From Alteribacter keqinensis (GTDB taxonomy: Bacteria > Bacillota > Bacilli > Bacillales > Salisediminibacteriaceae), in NCBI RefSeq assembly GCF_003710255.1, contig NZ_RHIB01000002.1, positions 62,001 through 126,000 on the forward strand: a stretch of DNA of 64,000 nt, written 5' to 3'. The translations under genes and the position numbers were made by a program. Below are positions 52,186-61,894 of this stretch, piece after piece (the first letter of the stretch is position 1; the number at the start of each line of letters is the position of its first letter). Under the pieces are notes generated by a model, which was given only the letters and a program-made list of their open reading frames with translations, had not been told where the DNA came from and searched no databases.

Positions 52186-53603
52186 TCTGTCAACACCAGC
52201 TTTGTTTGTCCGTCTTGAGGAAAGATTTTACCGGGGTTCATCACATCGTTTGGATCCCAAGCTTCTTTTACTCTTCTCATCATCTCGAGTCCAATCTTCC
52301 CAAGTTCTTTCTCCATAAAGGGAGCTTTCATTGTTCCTATACCATGCTCCCCCGACAGTGTCCCGCCAACTTCGATTGCCGATTCGAAAATTTCGGATAC
52401 AGCCATTTCCACTCTTTTCATTTCCTCCTGATCACGCTTATCAGTCAATATATTTGGATGGAGGTTCCCGTCCCCTGCATGACCAAATACAACAAGCTCC
52501 ACGTTATATTTTTCTCGAATTTCACTCAGCCTCTCAAACATCTCCGGTATTTTGCTTCTCGGAACAGTAGCATCCTCGGAAATTTTTGTCGGCTTGATTT
52601 TAGCAATAGCAGGAGAAACAAGCTTGCGCGCTTCCCATAATTTTTTCTGATCCTCTTCATCGCTTGCTGTCTGCACTTCTCTGGCTCCAATTTCTCTGCA
52701 AATTCGATCAGCTTCAACCATCTCCTCTTCAATCGCTTTAGGATGGCCGTCTAACTCAATGAGTAAGATCGCCGCTGCATCAACTGGATATCCTGCAGGT
52801 TTATGTCTTTCTACTGCATTAATGCAATGCTGATCAATAATTTCCATTGCTGATGGCATGATCCCGGAAGATAAGATGCCTGAAATCGCTTTTCCCGAAG
52901 CAACGAGGTCGTCAAATACAACTAGTAATGAGACACGACTTTTTGGCTTTGGTATTAAACGTAATGTCACTTCTGTAATGACGCCCAATGTTCCTTCAGA
53001 GCCTACAAGCAGTTGTGTCAGATTATATCCGGTAACATTTTTAATGGTTTGTCCACCGGTTCGAATGATCTCTCCCTGGGGGGTAACCACTTCAAGACCG
53101 AGTACATAATTGCCTGTAACGCCATACTTTAATCCTCTTGGACCACCTGAGTTTTCAGCCACGTTTCCTCCGATTGTAGAAACGTGAGCACTGCTTGGAT
53201 CGGGGGGATAAAAGAACCCTTCTTTCTCAGCTGCCTCTTTTATTTTCGACGTTATCACACCGGGAGAAACAGTAGCTGTGAGGTTTTCAGAATCAATGGT
53301 AAGCTTGTCTTTCATTTTGCAGGTATCCAGCACAATTCCACCCCGAACCGGGAGAGGACCTCCGCTTAAACATGTAGCCTGCCCTCTAGGGTAAACAGGC
53401 ACACCAAAAGTATTGGCCAGTTTCATGATGTCTGCGACTTCTTCACGGTTAATGGGCTGAACGACCCTTTCAGGTTGATACTGCCCGAAAGAACCGTCAA
53501 AACCATAACTCAGCAAGTCGGCCGGATTCGATAGAAGTCGCTTTTTATCCTTAATGATTTTTTCCAGTTCGATTTGCCATTGCTTATTCAACCTGTCCAC
53601 CAT
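52182..53603 (-). CDS. glcD: Glycolate oxidase-type FAD subunit
   Basis: A 473-residue FAD-linked oxidase. FAD domain PMH-type motif PRGQATCLSGGPLPVRGGIVLD near 75, VGSEGTLGVITEVTLRLIPKP near 215, C-terminal GHAGDGNLHPN and GEHGIGTMK. ATG 53603, with a four-base overlap into glcF. It oxidises a D-2-hydroxyacid to the 2-oxoacid. The neighbouring dehydrogenase and amidohydrolase fit a hydroxyacid released from an imported amide. It is 10 nt after the gabD-like gene. Confidence 0.88.
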   Translation of the reverse strand: MVDRLNKQWQIELEKIIKDKKRLLSNPADLLSYGFDGSFGQYQPERVVQPINREEVADIMKLANTFGVPVYPRGQATCLSGGPLPVRGGIVLDTCKMKDKLTIDSENLTATVSPGVITSKIKEAAEKEGFFYPPDPSSAHVSTIGGNVAENSGGPRGLKYGVTGNYVLGLEVVTPQGEIIRTGGQTIKNVTGYNLTQLLVGSEGTLGVITEVTLRLIPKPKSRVSLLVVFDDLVASGKAISGILSSGIMPSAMEIIDQHCINAVERHKPAGYPVDAAAILLIELDGHPKAIEEEMVEADRICREIGAREVQTASDEEDQKKLWEARKLVSPAIAKIKPTKISEDATVPRSKIPEMFERLSEIREKYNVELVVFGHAGDGNLHPNILTDKRDQEEMKRVEMAVSEIFESAIEVGGTLSGEHGIGTMKAPFMEKELGKIGLEMMRRVKEAWDPNDVMNPGKIFPQDGQTKLVLTE

Positions 53604-53613
53604 CTTTCCAAAT

Positions 53614-55041
53614 TCAGCTTAAATTTAATGATACAAATTTATCTTCCAAGTATTCGTTAATCCCGTGGTGACCACCTTCACGACCAATCCCGCTTTCCTT
53701 CACTCCACCAAAAGGTGCTTGAGCTGTGGTTGGGATAGGATCATTAATACCTACAATTCCATATTCCAGTTCTTCCATCATGTAGTAGGCTTGAGATAAG
53801 TCTTTTGTAAAGCAATAAGCAGCAAGTCCATACTCTTGATGATTCGCACGCTCAATCACTTCTTCTCGTGTTTTGAATGTATAAATTGGTGCTACTGGGC
53901 CGAACGTCTCTTCAATAGAAATGATCATCTCATCGGTTGCTCCTTGAATAACGGTCGGCTCGAAGAAGCAGCCCTCGTTACCTTTTACCTCAGCTCGTTT
54001 TCCTCCACACAATATTTGTGCTCCTTTATTCTCTGCATCTGAAATATGTTCAACAACTTTACTTAATGCCCCTTGGTCAATAAGCGGCCCTATAGCAACC
54101 CCTTCTTCTAAACCGTTACCAATTTTAAGTGCGGAGACTTTTTCAGCAAATTTTCGTCCGAATTCTTCTGCAACACCTTCTTGCACATAGATTCTATTTG
54201 TACAGATGCAAGTCTGGCCTGCATTTCTGAACTTACTTGCTACAGCGCCTTCAACAGCTTTATCAAGATCAGCGTCATCAAAAACAATGAATGGTGCATG
54301 ACCCCCAAGCTCCATCGATATTTTCTTTACAGTATCAGCAGAGTCACGAATTAACTTCTTTCCTACTTCTGTGGACCCTGTAAATGTTATTTTTCGCACA
54401 GCCGTGTTTCGTGTCATCTCACCAACAACCTTAGAAGCAGATCCTGAAACCAGGTTAGCTACTCCTTTTGGCAATCCAACTTCATGAAAGGCTTCAAACA
54501 CTTTTAATGCAGATAGTGGAGTAGCAGAAGCTGGTTTGATAACAACCGGACAACCGGCTGCAAGAGCAGGAGCAAGCTTCCTTGTAATCATGGCTACTGG
54601 AAAATTCCAAGGGGTTACAGCTGCTGTAACTCCAACGGGTTCTTTTAGGACCATTAACCGTTTATCTTTATGGGAGGAAGGGATTGTTTCTCCATAAACT
54701 CTCTTCGCTTCTTCCCCATACCACTCTAAATAATCAATCGCTAACCCAATTTCTCCTTTTGCTTCGTTAACAGGCTTACCCATTTCTTTAGTGACCGTTT
54801 CTGCCAAGTCATCGATTGTACTGCGAAGGTACTCAGCTGCACTTTTAAGGAAAGCTGCTCGCTCTTTTGCTGGTGTTGATTTCCATGGCTTAAATGCTTT
54901 TTCAGCGGCCTCAATTGCTAACTTGGAATCTTGTTCATTCCCCTTCGCTACCTTTGTAATAACCTCATTTGTAGCAGGGTTAATGACTTCTAATTCCTCT
55001 CCTGAAACAGATTGGACCCATTCTCCATTTATATATAGCAT
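53614..55041 (-). CDS. gabD: Aldehyde dehydrogenase, succinate-semialdehyde type
   Basis: A 475-residue ALDH. PWNFPVAMITRKLAPAL near 146, the Glu of MELGGHAP and the nucleophilic Cys of GQTCICTNR mark the family. The YLEWYGEEAKRVYGE-type N-terminus and GGVKESGIGREGG are typical of the succinate-semialdehyde group. It should oxidise the semialdehyde made by the aminotransferase to the diacid. It lies 15 nt after the aminotransferase gene. Malonate or succinate semialdehyde cannot be told apart here. Confidence 0.85.
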   Translation of the reverse strand: MLYINGEWVQSVSGEELEVINPATNEVITKVAKGNEQDSKLAIEAAEKAFKPWKSTPAKERAAFLKSAAEYLRSTIDDLAETVTKEMGKPVNEAKGEIGLAIDYLEWYGEEAKRVYGETIPSSHKDKRLMVLKEPVGVTAAVTPWNFPVAMITRKLAPALAAGCPVVIKPASATPLSALKVFEAFHEVGLPKGVANLVSGSASKVVGEMTRNTAVRKITFTGSTEVGKKLIRDSADTVKKISMELGGHAPFIVFDDADLDKAVEGAVASKFRNAGQTCICTNRIYVQEGVAEEFGRKFAEKVSALKIGNGLEEGVAIGPLIDQGALSKVVEHISDAENKGAQILCGGKRAEVKGNEGCFFEPTVIQGATDEMIISIEETFGPVAPIYTFKTREEVIERANHQEYGLAAYCFTKDLSQAYYMMEELEYGIVGINDPIPTTAQAPFGGVKESGIGREGGHHGINEYLEDKFVSLNLS

Positions 55042-55056
55042 GATTCTTCTTCCCTT

Positions 55057-56337
55057 CTACTCGTTTTCGGTCAGCCCTTCTTCAACAATTGACAGCACAA
55101 GGTCAATTTCTTGTTTTGTTACGGTTGTAGGTGGAATAAATCGAATAACATTCTTATCCGTCCCGCATCCCAATAGAATGACACCTTTCTTCTCGGCAAA
55201 AGCTCTTAAGTGAGCGAGTTTTTCCGGATCAGGAGTCCCATCATCCTTTACGAGTTCCATTGCGAGCATTAAGCCTAAACCTCTTACATCACCAATAACC
55301 TTATACTTGTCTTTTAATTCTAGTAATTTACCTTTGAAGTATTTTCCTAAGGTTGTAGAATTGGATAATCCTTCCTCTTCAAGGATTTTAATAGAAGCCA
55401 AAGCCGCTGCACAGGCAACTGGATTACCTCCATAAGTTCCTCCATGAGTGCCTGCAGGCCACTGTTCCATTATCTCTTTAGGAGCGATAAGAGCACTCAA
55501 AGGAAAGCCCGATGCAATTCCTTTAGCAAGGGTTATGATATCCGGTTTTACATTGAAATGCTCGTAGGCAAACATTTTTCCTGTTCGTCCGAATCCGGTC
55601 TGAATTTCATCAAAAACAAGAAGAATACCATGGTCATCACAAATTCGGCGAATCCTTTCCAAGAACGATTGAGGAGGCACAATATAACCACCTTCACCTT
55701 GAATTGGTTCAAGAATAATCGCTGCAACACTATCCGGTGTTACTTGAAATTTAAAGATCTCCTCAAGTTGTTGAATACATCTCTCTACTTCCTCTTCCTC
55801 TGTTAGATTTGACCGAAAGACGTAAGGAAAATCTGCATAATACACACTAGGCATTAAACCTTCATAATCTTTTCGGTAAGCCGCACTTGAGGCTGTAATT
55901 GATGTGGCTGCTAATGTTCTTCCATGAAAACCTCGTTTAAAGGAGATAACAGCCGGTCTTTTGGTAACCTTCTTGGCCAGTTTAATGGCCCCTTCGTTTA
56001 CTTCCGCACCACTGTTACTAAAGTAAACCATGTGATCTCCACCATTTAGTTCATTGAGTTTCTCTGCAAGTTCAATATAGGACGGATAATAAACGACATT
56101 GTGTCCTGCATGAATCATCTCGTCCATTTGCCTCTTAGCCGCTTCGACAACCTTCGGGTGGTTATGTCCAACGTTCATTACTGCAACGCCGCTTGCAAAA
56201 TCCAGATACTTTTGTCCATCTTCTCCGTACAGGTAACTCCCTTCCGCTTTAACAACACCTATTTTAGTTGCCCTTTGAGCAGTAGGGGGTGTCACTTTTG
56301 AAGCTCTTTCAAAAAGAGATGATTTCGTCTGTAGCAT
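55057..56337 (-). CDS. gabT: Class III aminotransferase, GabT-like
   Basis: A 426-residue omega-aminotransferase. The PLP Lys lies in ITLAKGIASGFPLSA near 270, FSNSGAEVNEGAIKLAKK near 105 and FDEIQTGFGRTG near 240. Family members act on 4-aminobutyrate, beta-alanine or ornithine. It is paired directly with the ALDH gene, as in GABA or beta-alanine use. ATG 56337 follows AGGAGGAG. It is downstream of the M20 gene, whose product could supply the omega-amino acid. Confidence 0.85.
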   Translation of the reverse strand: MLQTKSSLFERASKVTPPTAQRATKIGVVKAEGSYLYGEDGQKYLDFASGVAVMNVGHNHPKVVEAAKRQMDEMIHAGHNVVYYPSYIELAEKLNELNGGDHMVYFSNSGAEVNEGAIKLAKKVTKRPAVISFKRGFHGRTLAATSITASSAAYRKDYEGLMPSVYYADFPYVFRSNLTEEEEVERCIQQLEEIFKFQVTPDSVAAIILEPIQGEGGYIVPPQSFLERIRRICDDHGILLVFDEIQTGFGRTGKMFAYEHFNVKPDIITLAKGIASGFPLSALIAPKEIMEQWPAGTHGGTYGGNPVACAAALASIKILEEEGLSNSTTLGKYFKGKLLELKDKYKVIGDVRGLGLMLAMELVKDDGTPDPEKLAHLRAFAEKKGVILLGCGTDKNVIRFIPPTTVTKQEIDLVLSIVEEGLTENE

Positions 56338-56349
56338 AATGTTCTCCTC

Positions 56350-58047
56350 CTATTGGTTTAATAGTTTTTCGGTAAACGTGCGGATTAGTTTCGGTAAGAT
56401 GTTGAAGGAGTAAGGCATAAACACTCTTTCTGTTCGTTTATGGGCATCTTGCCCGTATACTCCCATATTGATTGAAGGAATATTCAGCCTCCGTATGTTG
56501 TGAACAGGTACCGGGTAAAGGGCTTCCCATTCGGGAAAGTTTTCAATGAGACGGTCCAATTCTTGATCCGTATCATGAAGTGATAAATAACTGCTGTCTG
56601 ATAAGAAAGGAAAGAATTTTTTCAGTTTAAATGTCTCGTTGGTTTCTTCCTCAAATTGCGATAATACTTCCTTTATAACCTCAATCGTTTGTGCCTCTTT
56701 ATCTACATGATCACGTAAATAATTATGTGGACAATAAGGAGGTGCGAAGAAAATGATTACCCTTGGCTTTTGATCAGGATCCGCTTCCTGGAGGTGGCGA
56801 ATGATTTCAAAGCATAACTCTCGCTTTTCAAGAAGCTGATTTTTTTTGACTACTTTCTTAGTTATACTGTCAATGTCGATACCTTTCTTCGCTAATGAAG
56901 AGGTATAATCTTCATAAGTAAGCACGTCAATGCTCCAGTCCAATGTTGTAGCCGGATTTGTTTCTGTAACACGTGAAAACGTATTAAATTGTTTTTTCAT
57001 ATGTTCTTCCACGCTTACACAAGCTTCCTTTGTCTTGACTAAAAGCTTTTCCATTACTTGATCCGGACTGTCTTTGTAAACAAAGTAATTAAAATACAAA
57101 TAACTTGTCAGAGCTGTTTGTACATTATAAAAATCTTTATTGTCTCTCTGGTAAAGACAGGTTGGTGGAAGCATTAACTCCCCTTGAAAATCCTCTGCCA
57201 ACTCCATATTGTTGTTCAAATTTCGATTAATCTCGGCAGAAATTAAAGTAGGGTCCACACTCGTAAGTGTCTCTCCTACATGAGCTTCCCTTCCGCTTAT
57301 ATAAAAACAAGGGAGGAGTTTTCCAACGGCACCGGTGTAAATGTATTTACTTTGATCCCCTTCATACAAACTTGTAACAAAATCGTTATTAATACCTGCT
57401 GCAAAGTCCAGATTTTCATCCTCTTTTAATCTTAAAAGAACATTCACTGACTCAATAGCACCTGTATGCTCGTTTTCTTCTACCGGATTGAACATAACCA
57501 AGATATTTCCGTTTAAGACCTTTACTCGCTCGCAAAAATACATAAGGTTAACAAGATGGACAGCAATTCCGCTTTTCATATCCAGTGCACCGCGGCCAAA
57601 CATCCATTCATTGCTTAGTGCTTCTTCTTGTATTTGAAGGTTTTCAACTTGTTCAGCAAACTGAGCTTTCAGTAGATCAGGTTGAAAAGCAATTTCTTTA
57701 TTCTCCCCAAAGTCATCTACCCCTACGGTATCAATATGACTGTGGTATAAAACTGTCTTTTTGCTAGATCCTTCTCCTTCCAGGAGCGCATAAACATTTT
57801 TTCTTCCTAATAAATCATCTTTAAGAGGGTGGTCCCAAACGGAGCTTTTTCTTTCTTTAAAATATGGAATTTCCCTTAAAAACCCCAAAAGGAATTCTGC
57901 AATTTCAACTTCTCCTTTAGTCCCATTAATACTTTTAATACCTACAAGTGTTTTTGTTATTTCTTCTACTTGCTCAGGTAAAGGTAACCTTTTAACTTTT
58001 TCATATAACTCTATAGGACTTACAATTGATCTTTTTATTGTAGGCAT
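56350..58047 (-). CDS. M20-family amidohydrolase, RocB-like
   Basis: A 565-residue peptidase M20 relative, long for the family, as in B. subtilis RocB. Metal and catalytic motifs: YHSHIDTVG near 96, GRGALDMKSG near 155, NPVEENEHTGA near 195, and a C-terminal His-containing block. RocB is part of arginine-use loci, but its substrate is unknown. It cleaves amide bonds in related enzymes. I chose ATG 58047 with AAGGAGGTGA upstream. Its place between a hydroxyacid dehydrogenase and gabT suggests an N-acyl omega-amino acid substrate. Confidence 0.78.
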   Translation of the reverse strand: MPTIKRSIVSPIELYEKVKRLPLPEQVEEITKTLVGIKSINGTKGEVEIAEFLLGFLREIPYFKERKSSVWDHPLKDDLLGRKNVYALLEGEGSSKKTVLYHSHIDTVGVDDFGENKEIAFQPDLLKAQFAEQVENLQIQEEALSNEWMFGRGALDMKSGIAVHLVNLMYFCERVKVLNGNILVMFNPVEENEHTGAIESVNVLLRLKEDENLDFAAGINNDFVTSLYEGDQSKYIYTGAVGKLLPCFYISGREAHVGETLTSVDPTLISAEINRNLNNNMELAEDFQGELMLPPTCLYQRDNKDFYNVQTALTSYLYFNYFVYKDSPDQVMEKLLVKTKEACVSVEEHMKKQFNTFSRVTETNPATTLDWSIDVLTYEDYTSSLAKKGIDIDSITKKVVKKNQLLEKRELCFEIIRHLQEADPDQKPRVIIFFAPPYCPHNYLRDHVDKEAQTIEVIKEVLSQFEEETNETFKLKKFFPFLSDSSYLSLHDTDQELDRLIENFPEWEALYPVPVHNIRRLNIPSINMGVYGQDAHKRTERVFMPYSFNILPKLIRTFTEKLLNQ

Positions 58048-58063
58048 GATAACGGTCACCTCC

Positions 58064-59014
58064 TTAATAGTACCGGTGTAAATCAACCAGATTTATCATT
58101 TCTTCAATGTTTCCATTTTCATAGTGTTTGTAATTTTGCTCAAATATCTCCTTGCATCTTGTCAGGTAATGAATAGACTTTGCAGACATATGGGGTGTAA
58201 TCAACACGTTATCAAGATCCCAAAAATAATGACTTTTCGGTAAGGGCTCTTGAACAAACACATCCAAAGCCGCCCCTTTAATCTCCCCTTGTTCTATCGA
58301 ATGGGCTAAGTCTGCTTCATTAACAAGACCCCCGCGTCCCGCATTGATAAAGACGGCATTTTTTTTCATTCTTTCAAACTCTGACTTTGTAAACATATTT
58401 TTCGTATTTGGCGTTAACGGTAGAACACTGACCACGTAATCATAAAAACCAATATTCTTTAACCCCTCTTCAAGGGTAAATGCTCGATTAAATTGAGAAT
58501 GTTCAGCTCCTGTAGTATTTACACCATCTACATCGCAGTCAAAGAACGAACACACTTTTGCCATTTCAGCTCCGATGGTTCCGGTTCCGAAGATTAAGAC
58601 TTTTCGGTTTACTAGTTCTCCTACAAAAACACTCCGATCCCAAACTTTGTCTTTCTTAAGTTTAGAATAACGGTTAAAGTCTTTTTCAAAGTACAACATT
58701 GTACTGATCAAGTATTCGGCCATCGGACGAGTATGAATGCCTTTAGCGTTAGAAACAACCGGTTTAATTTCTTGAAGCTGCATAAACGGAAGGTCTTCAA
58801 GTCCTGCACTAAGCAATTGAATCCACTTCAATCGTTCAAAGTCATAGATGTTTTTTTCATTCAAATCGTTTCCAAAAGTGACGAGTACCTCCGTCTCTTT
58901 TCGTACCGACAAAGGCACTTCCTCAATACAAGAAAAGATCTTTACATCAATTCCTGTTTCCTTCATTGACTCAATATCCAAAGTAGAAAATTCATCGGAA
59001 GTACTGACAATCAT
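58064..59014 (-). CDS. D-2-hydroxyacid dehydrogenase
   Basis: A 316-residue NAD(P)-linked enzyme. NAKGIHTRPMAEYLIS (with the substrate-binding region), Rossmann motif GTGTIGAEMAK near 145, catalytic Arg in NAGRGGLVNE, Glu in VQEPLP and His in TPHMSA. It interconverts a D-2-hydroxyacid and a 2-oxoacid. ATG 59014 follows GGGGAGG. It lies 7 nt after dctM, in the operon with the transporter and GlcDF. The two hydroxyacid enzymes could act on the same compound in opposite directions. Confidence 0.85.
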   Translation of the reverse strand: MIVSTSDEFSTLDIESMKETGIDVKIFSCIEEVPLSVRKETEVLVTFGNDLNEKNIYDFERLKWIQLLSAGLEDLPFMQLQEIKPVVSNAKGIHTRPMAEYLISTMLYFEKDFNRYSKLKKDKVWDRSVFVGELVNRKVLIFGTGTIGAEMAKVCSFFDCDVDGVNTTGAEHSQFNRAFTLEEGLKNIGFYDYVVSVLPLTPNTKNMFTKSEFERMKKNAVFINAGRGGLVNEADLAHSIEQGEIKGAALDVFVQEPLPKSHYFWDLDNVLITPHMSAKSIHYLTRCKEIFEQNYKHYENGNIEEMINLVDLHRYY

Positions 59015-59021
59015 CTAACCA

Positions 59022-60308
59022 TTACCTCCCCTCAAAATATTGTGGTAGGAAAGTCGATAGCTCAGGAACGAAAGTAATAACCAACAGTGAGATAATCAGC
59101 ATCAGGAGTATCGGTAGCACCGCACGTGATATCGCTTCAATTCGCGTCCCACTTATATTGGAGGCAACAAACAAGTTAACCCCTACCGGTGGAGTGATGA
59201 ATCCTATCGCTAGGTTCGTTATCAGGATCACCCCAAAATGAATAGGGTCTACACCTACTTGAACAACGACCGGCAGTAAAATAGGCGTTAAAATAACCAG
59301 TGCTGAGATTGTATCGATAAATGCCCCTACTATTAACAAAAAGATATTAATCAAAAGTAAAATTACAATTGGATGTTCAGACAAACTAGTCAAGTAATCT
59401 GCAATTGTCATAGGAACTCTCTCTGCAGTCATCAAGTAAGAAAAGGAAATGGAAAGACCGATGATAATCATAGTCGCTCCATTAATGATTGAAGCTTCAA
59501 CAAACGCTTGATAAATATTGCGGAAATTAAGTTCTTTATATACAAAGGTCCCTATTACCAGAGCATATACTACAGCCACAACGGCTGCTTCCGTTGGAGA
59601 AAAAATACTACCGTAAATCCCCCCTAAAATAATCACCGGAATAAGGAGGGCCCATTTTGCATCCCAAAAAGCGGTCATCATATCTTTAAAAGAATAGGTT
59701 GTTGTAGCTGCTCGGTAATTGTGCTTTTTGGAAATAAGAAAGGAGATCAGTAATAATGAAAGACCAACTAGTAACCCTGGGATAATCCCTGCTAGAAACA
59801 TAGACCCGACAGAAACACTGCCTACTACTCCATAAAGAACAAACGGTATACTAGGAGGGATGATCACACCTATAGATCCTGCTGAAGCTGTAATTGCGGA
59901 AGCAAACCCGGCTCCATAATTTCTTCGTTTCATCTCAGGGATCATAAACGACCCTATTGCAGCTACGGTTGCAGGACCTGATCCGGATATGGCAGAAAAG
60001 AACATACAAGCTACTACCGTTACCATGGCTAATCCACCAGTGACCCAACCAACGATAGCAGTGGCTAAATGTAAAAGCCTTTTTGACACACCACCTTTTC
60101 CCATTAATACTCCTGCCAGCATAAAGAAAGGTATAGCCATTAATGGAAAAGAATCCAGTGAAGTAAATGCCCGTTGAGCAATAATCGTCAGATTCATATC
60201 CGTCGTGATCAAGATTGTGAAAATGGCAGACAACCCTAGTGCAATAGCGATTGGGACACTTAATAAAATAAAAAGAAATAAAGTTCCGAAAAGAATAAGT
60301 ATCGTCAT
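59022..60308 (-). CDS. dctM: TRAP transporter large permease
   Basis: The 428-residue, 12-TM large subunit of a TRAP carboxylate importer. It shows FTSLDSFPLMAIPFFMLAGVLMGKGGVSKRLL near 45, SGSGPATVAAIGS near 110 and GFITPPVGVNLFVAS near 375. It uses a Na+ or proton gradient with DctP and DctQ. Its ATG overlaps the dctQ stop by one base. It is followed by the hydroxyacid dehydrogenase gene. Confidence 0.94.
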   Translation of the reverse strand: MTILILFGTLFLFILLSVPIAIALGLSAIFTILITTDMNLTIIAQRAFTSLDSFPLMAIPFFMLAGVLMGKGGVSKRLLHLATAIVGWVTGGLAMVTVVACMFFSAISGSGPATVAAIGSFMIPEMKRRNYGAGFASAITASAGSIGVIIPPSIPFVLYGVVGSVSVGSMFLAGIIPGLLVGLSLLLISFLISKKHNYRAATTTYSFKDMMTAFWDAKWALLIPVIILGGIYGSIFSPTEAAVVAVVYALVIGTFVYKELNFRNIYQAFVEASIINGATMIIIGLSISFSYLMTAERVPMTIADYLTSLSEHPIVILLLINIFLLIVGAFIDTISALVILTPILLPVVVQVGVDPIHFGVILITNLAIGFITPPVGVNLFVASNISGTRIEAISRAVLPILLMLIISLLVITFVPELSTFLPQYFEGR

Positions 60309-60811
60309 TACAGATCACCTCTGGTAGGTTCTGGCGGTTCTGGCGGAGCTTTAAAAACCCAAACCATTTGCTGAATCAATCTAATGGACATCAGCACCCC
60401 ACCTACCGGTACAGCTGCATATCCAATCCACATCGGGATTCTCATAGCAGGGGATGTTTGACCACTTAAGTACATGTTATAGACTACTTGTGTCCCAACA
60501 TAGGCTAAAACGACGGCTAAGAAGAACCACAATAAAAGAGATAGTAATTCTACGCCCTTTTGCATTGAACGAGGCAACAGGTCCTTAAACATTTCCACCT
60601 TGATATGTCTTCTCATCCGTACAGCAAAACTAGCGCTTATCCAGATTTGCCATATATGTATATACCTCGCCGTTTCTTCCGTCCAACTTAATGAGTTTCC
60701 CAACAACGACCTGGAGATAATTTGATAAAAGATGAGCAGGACCATTACCGCAAGAGAGATAACAATAATCACTTCTTCCAGTCTTTCATCCAACAACTTT
60801 TTTACAGACAA
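60308..60811 (-). CDS. dctQ: TRAP transporter small permease
   Basis: A 167-residue, four-TM subunit, with WTEETARYIHIWQIWISASFAVRMRRHIKVEMF, the classic DctQ signature. I chose TTG 60811, with GAGGTGATCACA directly upstream; the longer frame from 60859 lacks a site. The Pro-rich C-terminus (FKAPPEPPEPTRGDL) is cytosolic. Placed between dctP and dctM. Confidence 0.9.
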   Translation of the reverse strand: MSVKKLLDERLEEVIIVISLAVMVLLIFYQIISRSLLGNSLSWTEETARYIHIWQIWISASFAVRMRRHIKVEMFKDLLPRSMQKGVELLSLLLWFFLAVVLAYVGTQVVYNMYLSGQTSPAMRIPMWIGYAAVPVGGVLMSIRLIQQMVWVFKAPPEPPEPTRGDL

Positions 60812-60883
60812 TGTGATCACCTCATTTATTGAGGTGGAGCAAAGAATGCACCACCTCATCAGTTGCTTTCCTCTTACTGGTTT

Positions 60884-61894
60884 CTATTCGTTTGCTTGTC
60901 TTGCCAATTCTATGAGATCCGCACCAATTTCTTCTTCAAAATCGTCGTACACTGACTGTGTAGCTTCCACAAAGGCCTCTTTTTGCTCCGGAGATAGTTC
61001 ATTCACTTGCATGTTGTGGTCATTCTGGAGCAATTCCAACCATTCTTCATCTTGAGCGTCAGCAATTTTTCTCTGCTCATCGCGATAGTTCTCAGACTCT
61101 TCCACAACAATTTCTTTGAGCTCTTCTGGTAGATCATTAAAGAAGTCGTTGTTCATTAGCAAAATAGTAGCAGCGTAAAAGTGGTCACTTAATGTCAGAT
61201 ACTCCTGTACTTCATGGAATTTACTGGTGTAAACAAGTGAAATTGGGCTCTCCATTGCATCATAAGTTCCTTGTTGCAGAGCCGTATACAGTTCACCAAA
61301 AGCAAATGGAGAAGCATCTGCACCTAAAGATCGGAAACTAGCTGTATGAACAGGATTTTCCATTGTTCTAAGTCTCATTCCTTGTAAATCTTCAGGGGTT
61401 TCTACTGGTTTATCATTGTTAGTAATATGACGAAATCCGTTTTCTCCGAAAGCAAGTCCTTTAAATCCATTCTGTTCAAGATCCTCTATTAATCCCTGTC
61501 CAAGTTCACCGTCTAAAGCACTGTATGCTGCTTCTTTGGTTTCAAATAAGAATGGGAGGTCAAACACCATGAAACTACTATTAAATCCTGACAATGGAGC
61601 AACAGCAGGAATCGTCATTTCAAGGTTCCCCATCTGAACGGCTTCAATAGCTTCTCGATCAGAGCCGTACAAAGAACCGTTTGGATAAGCTTCAACTTTC
61701 AATTGTCCACCGGACCTCTCTTCAACTCTTTCTTTAAAACTTTCCAGTGCTACATGGGTCGATTGTTCCTCATTAACCAAGTGAGCTACTCTAATTTCGT
61801 ATACGTCCTCTTGAGCACCTGAACTTTCTTCTCCACATGCCACCATCATTGCTACCAACCCTGCTGTTAATAACCCTAAGCTTGCTTTCTTCAT
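60884..61894 (-). CDS. dctP: TRAP transporter substrate-binding lipoprotein
   Basis: A 336-residue DctP-type protein. Lipobox MVAC with Cys near residue 20. The ligand-binding Arg typical of TRAP proteins is in LQGMRLRTMENPVH near 160, and GELYTALQQGTYDAMESP follows. The Arg should bind a carboxylate. ATG 61894 overlaps the gntR stop (ATGA) and has its own AAGGAGG. The ligand is not known; DctP pockets cover C4-diacids, sugar acids, ectoine and others. Confidence 0.93.
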   Translation of the reverse strand: MKKASLGLLTAGLVAMMVACGEESSGAQEDVYEIRVAHLVNEEQSTHVALESFKERVEERSGGQLKVEAYPNGSLYGSDREAIEAVQMGNLEMTIPAVAPLSGFNSSFMVFDLPFLFETKEAAYSALDGELGQGLIEDLEQNGFKGLAFGENGFRHITNNDKPVETPEDLQGMRLRTMENPVHTASFRSLGADASPFAFGELYTALQQGTYDAMESPISLVYTSKFHEVQEYLTLSDHFYAATILLMNNDFFNDLPEELKEIVVEESENYRDEQRKIADAQDEEWLELLQNDHNMQVNELSPEQKEAFVEATQSVYDDFEEEIGADLIELARQANE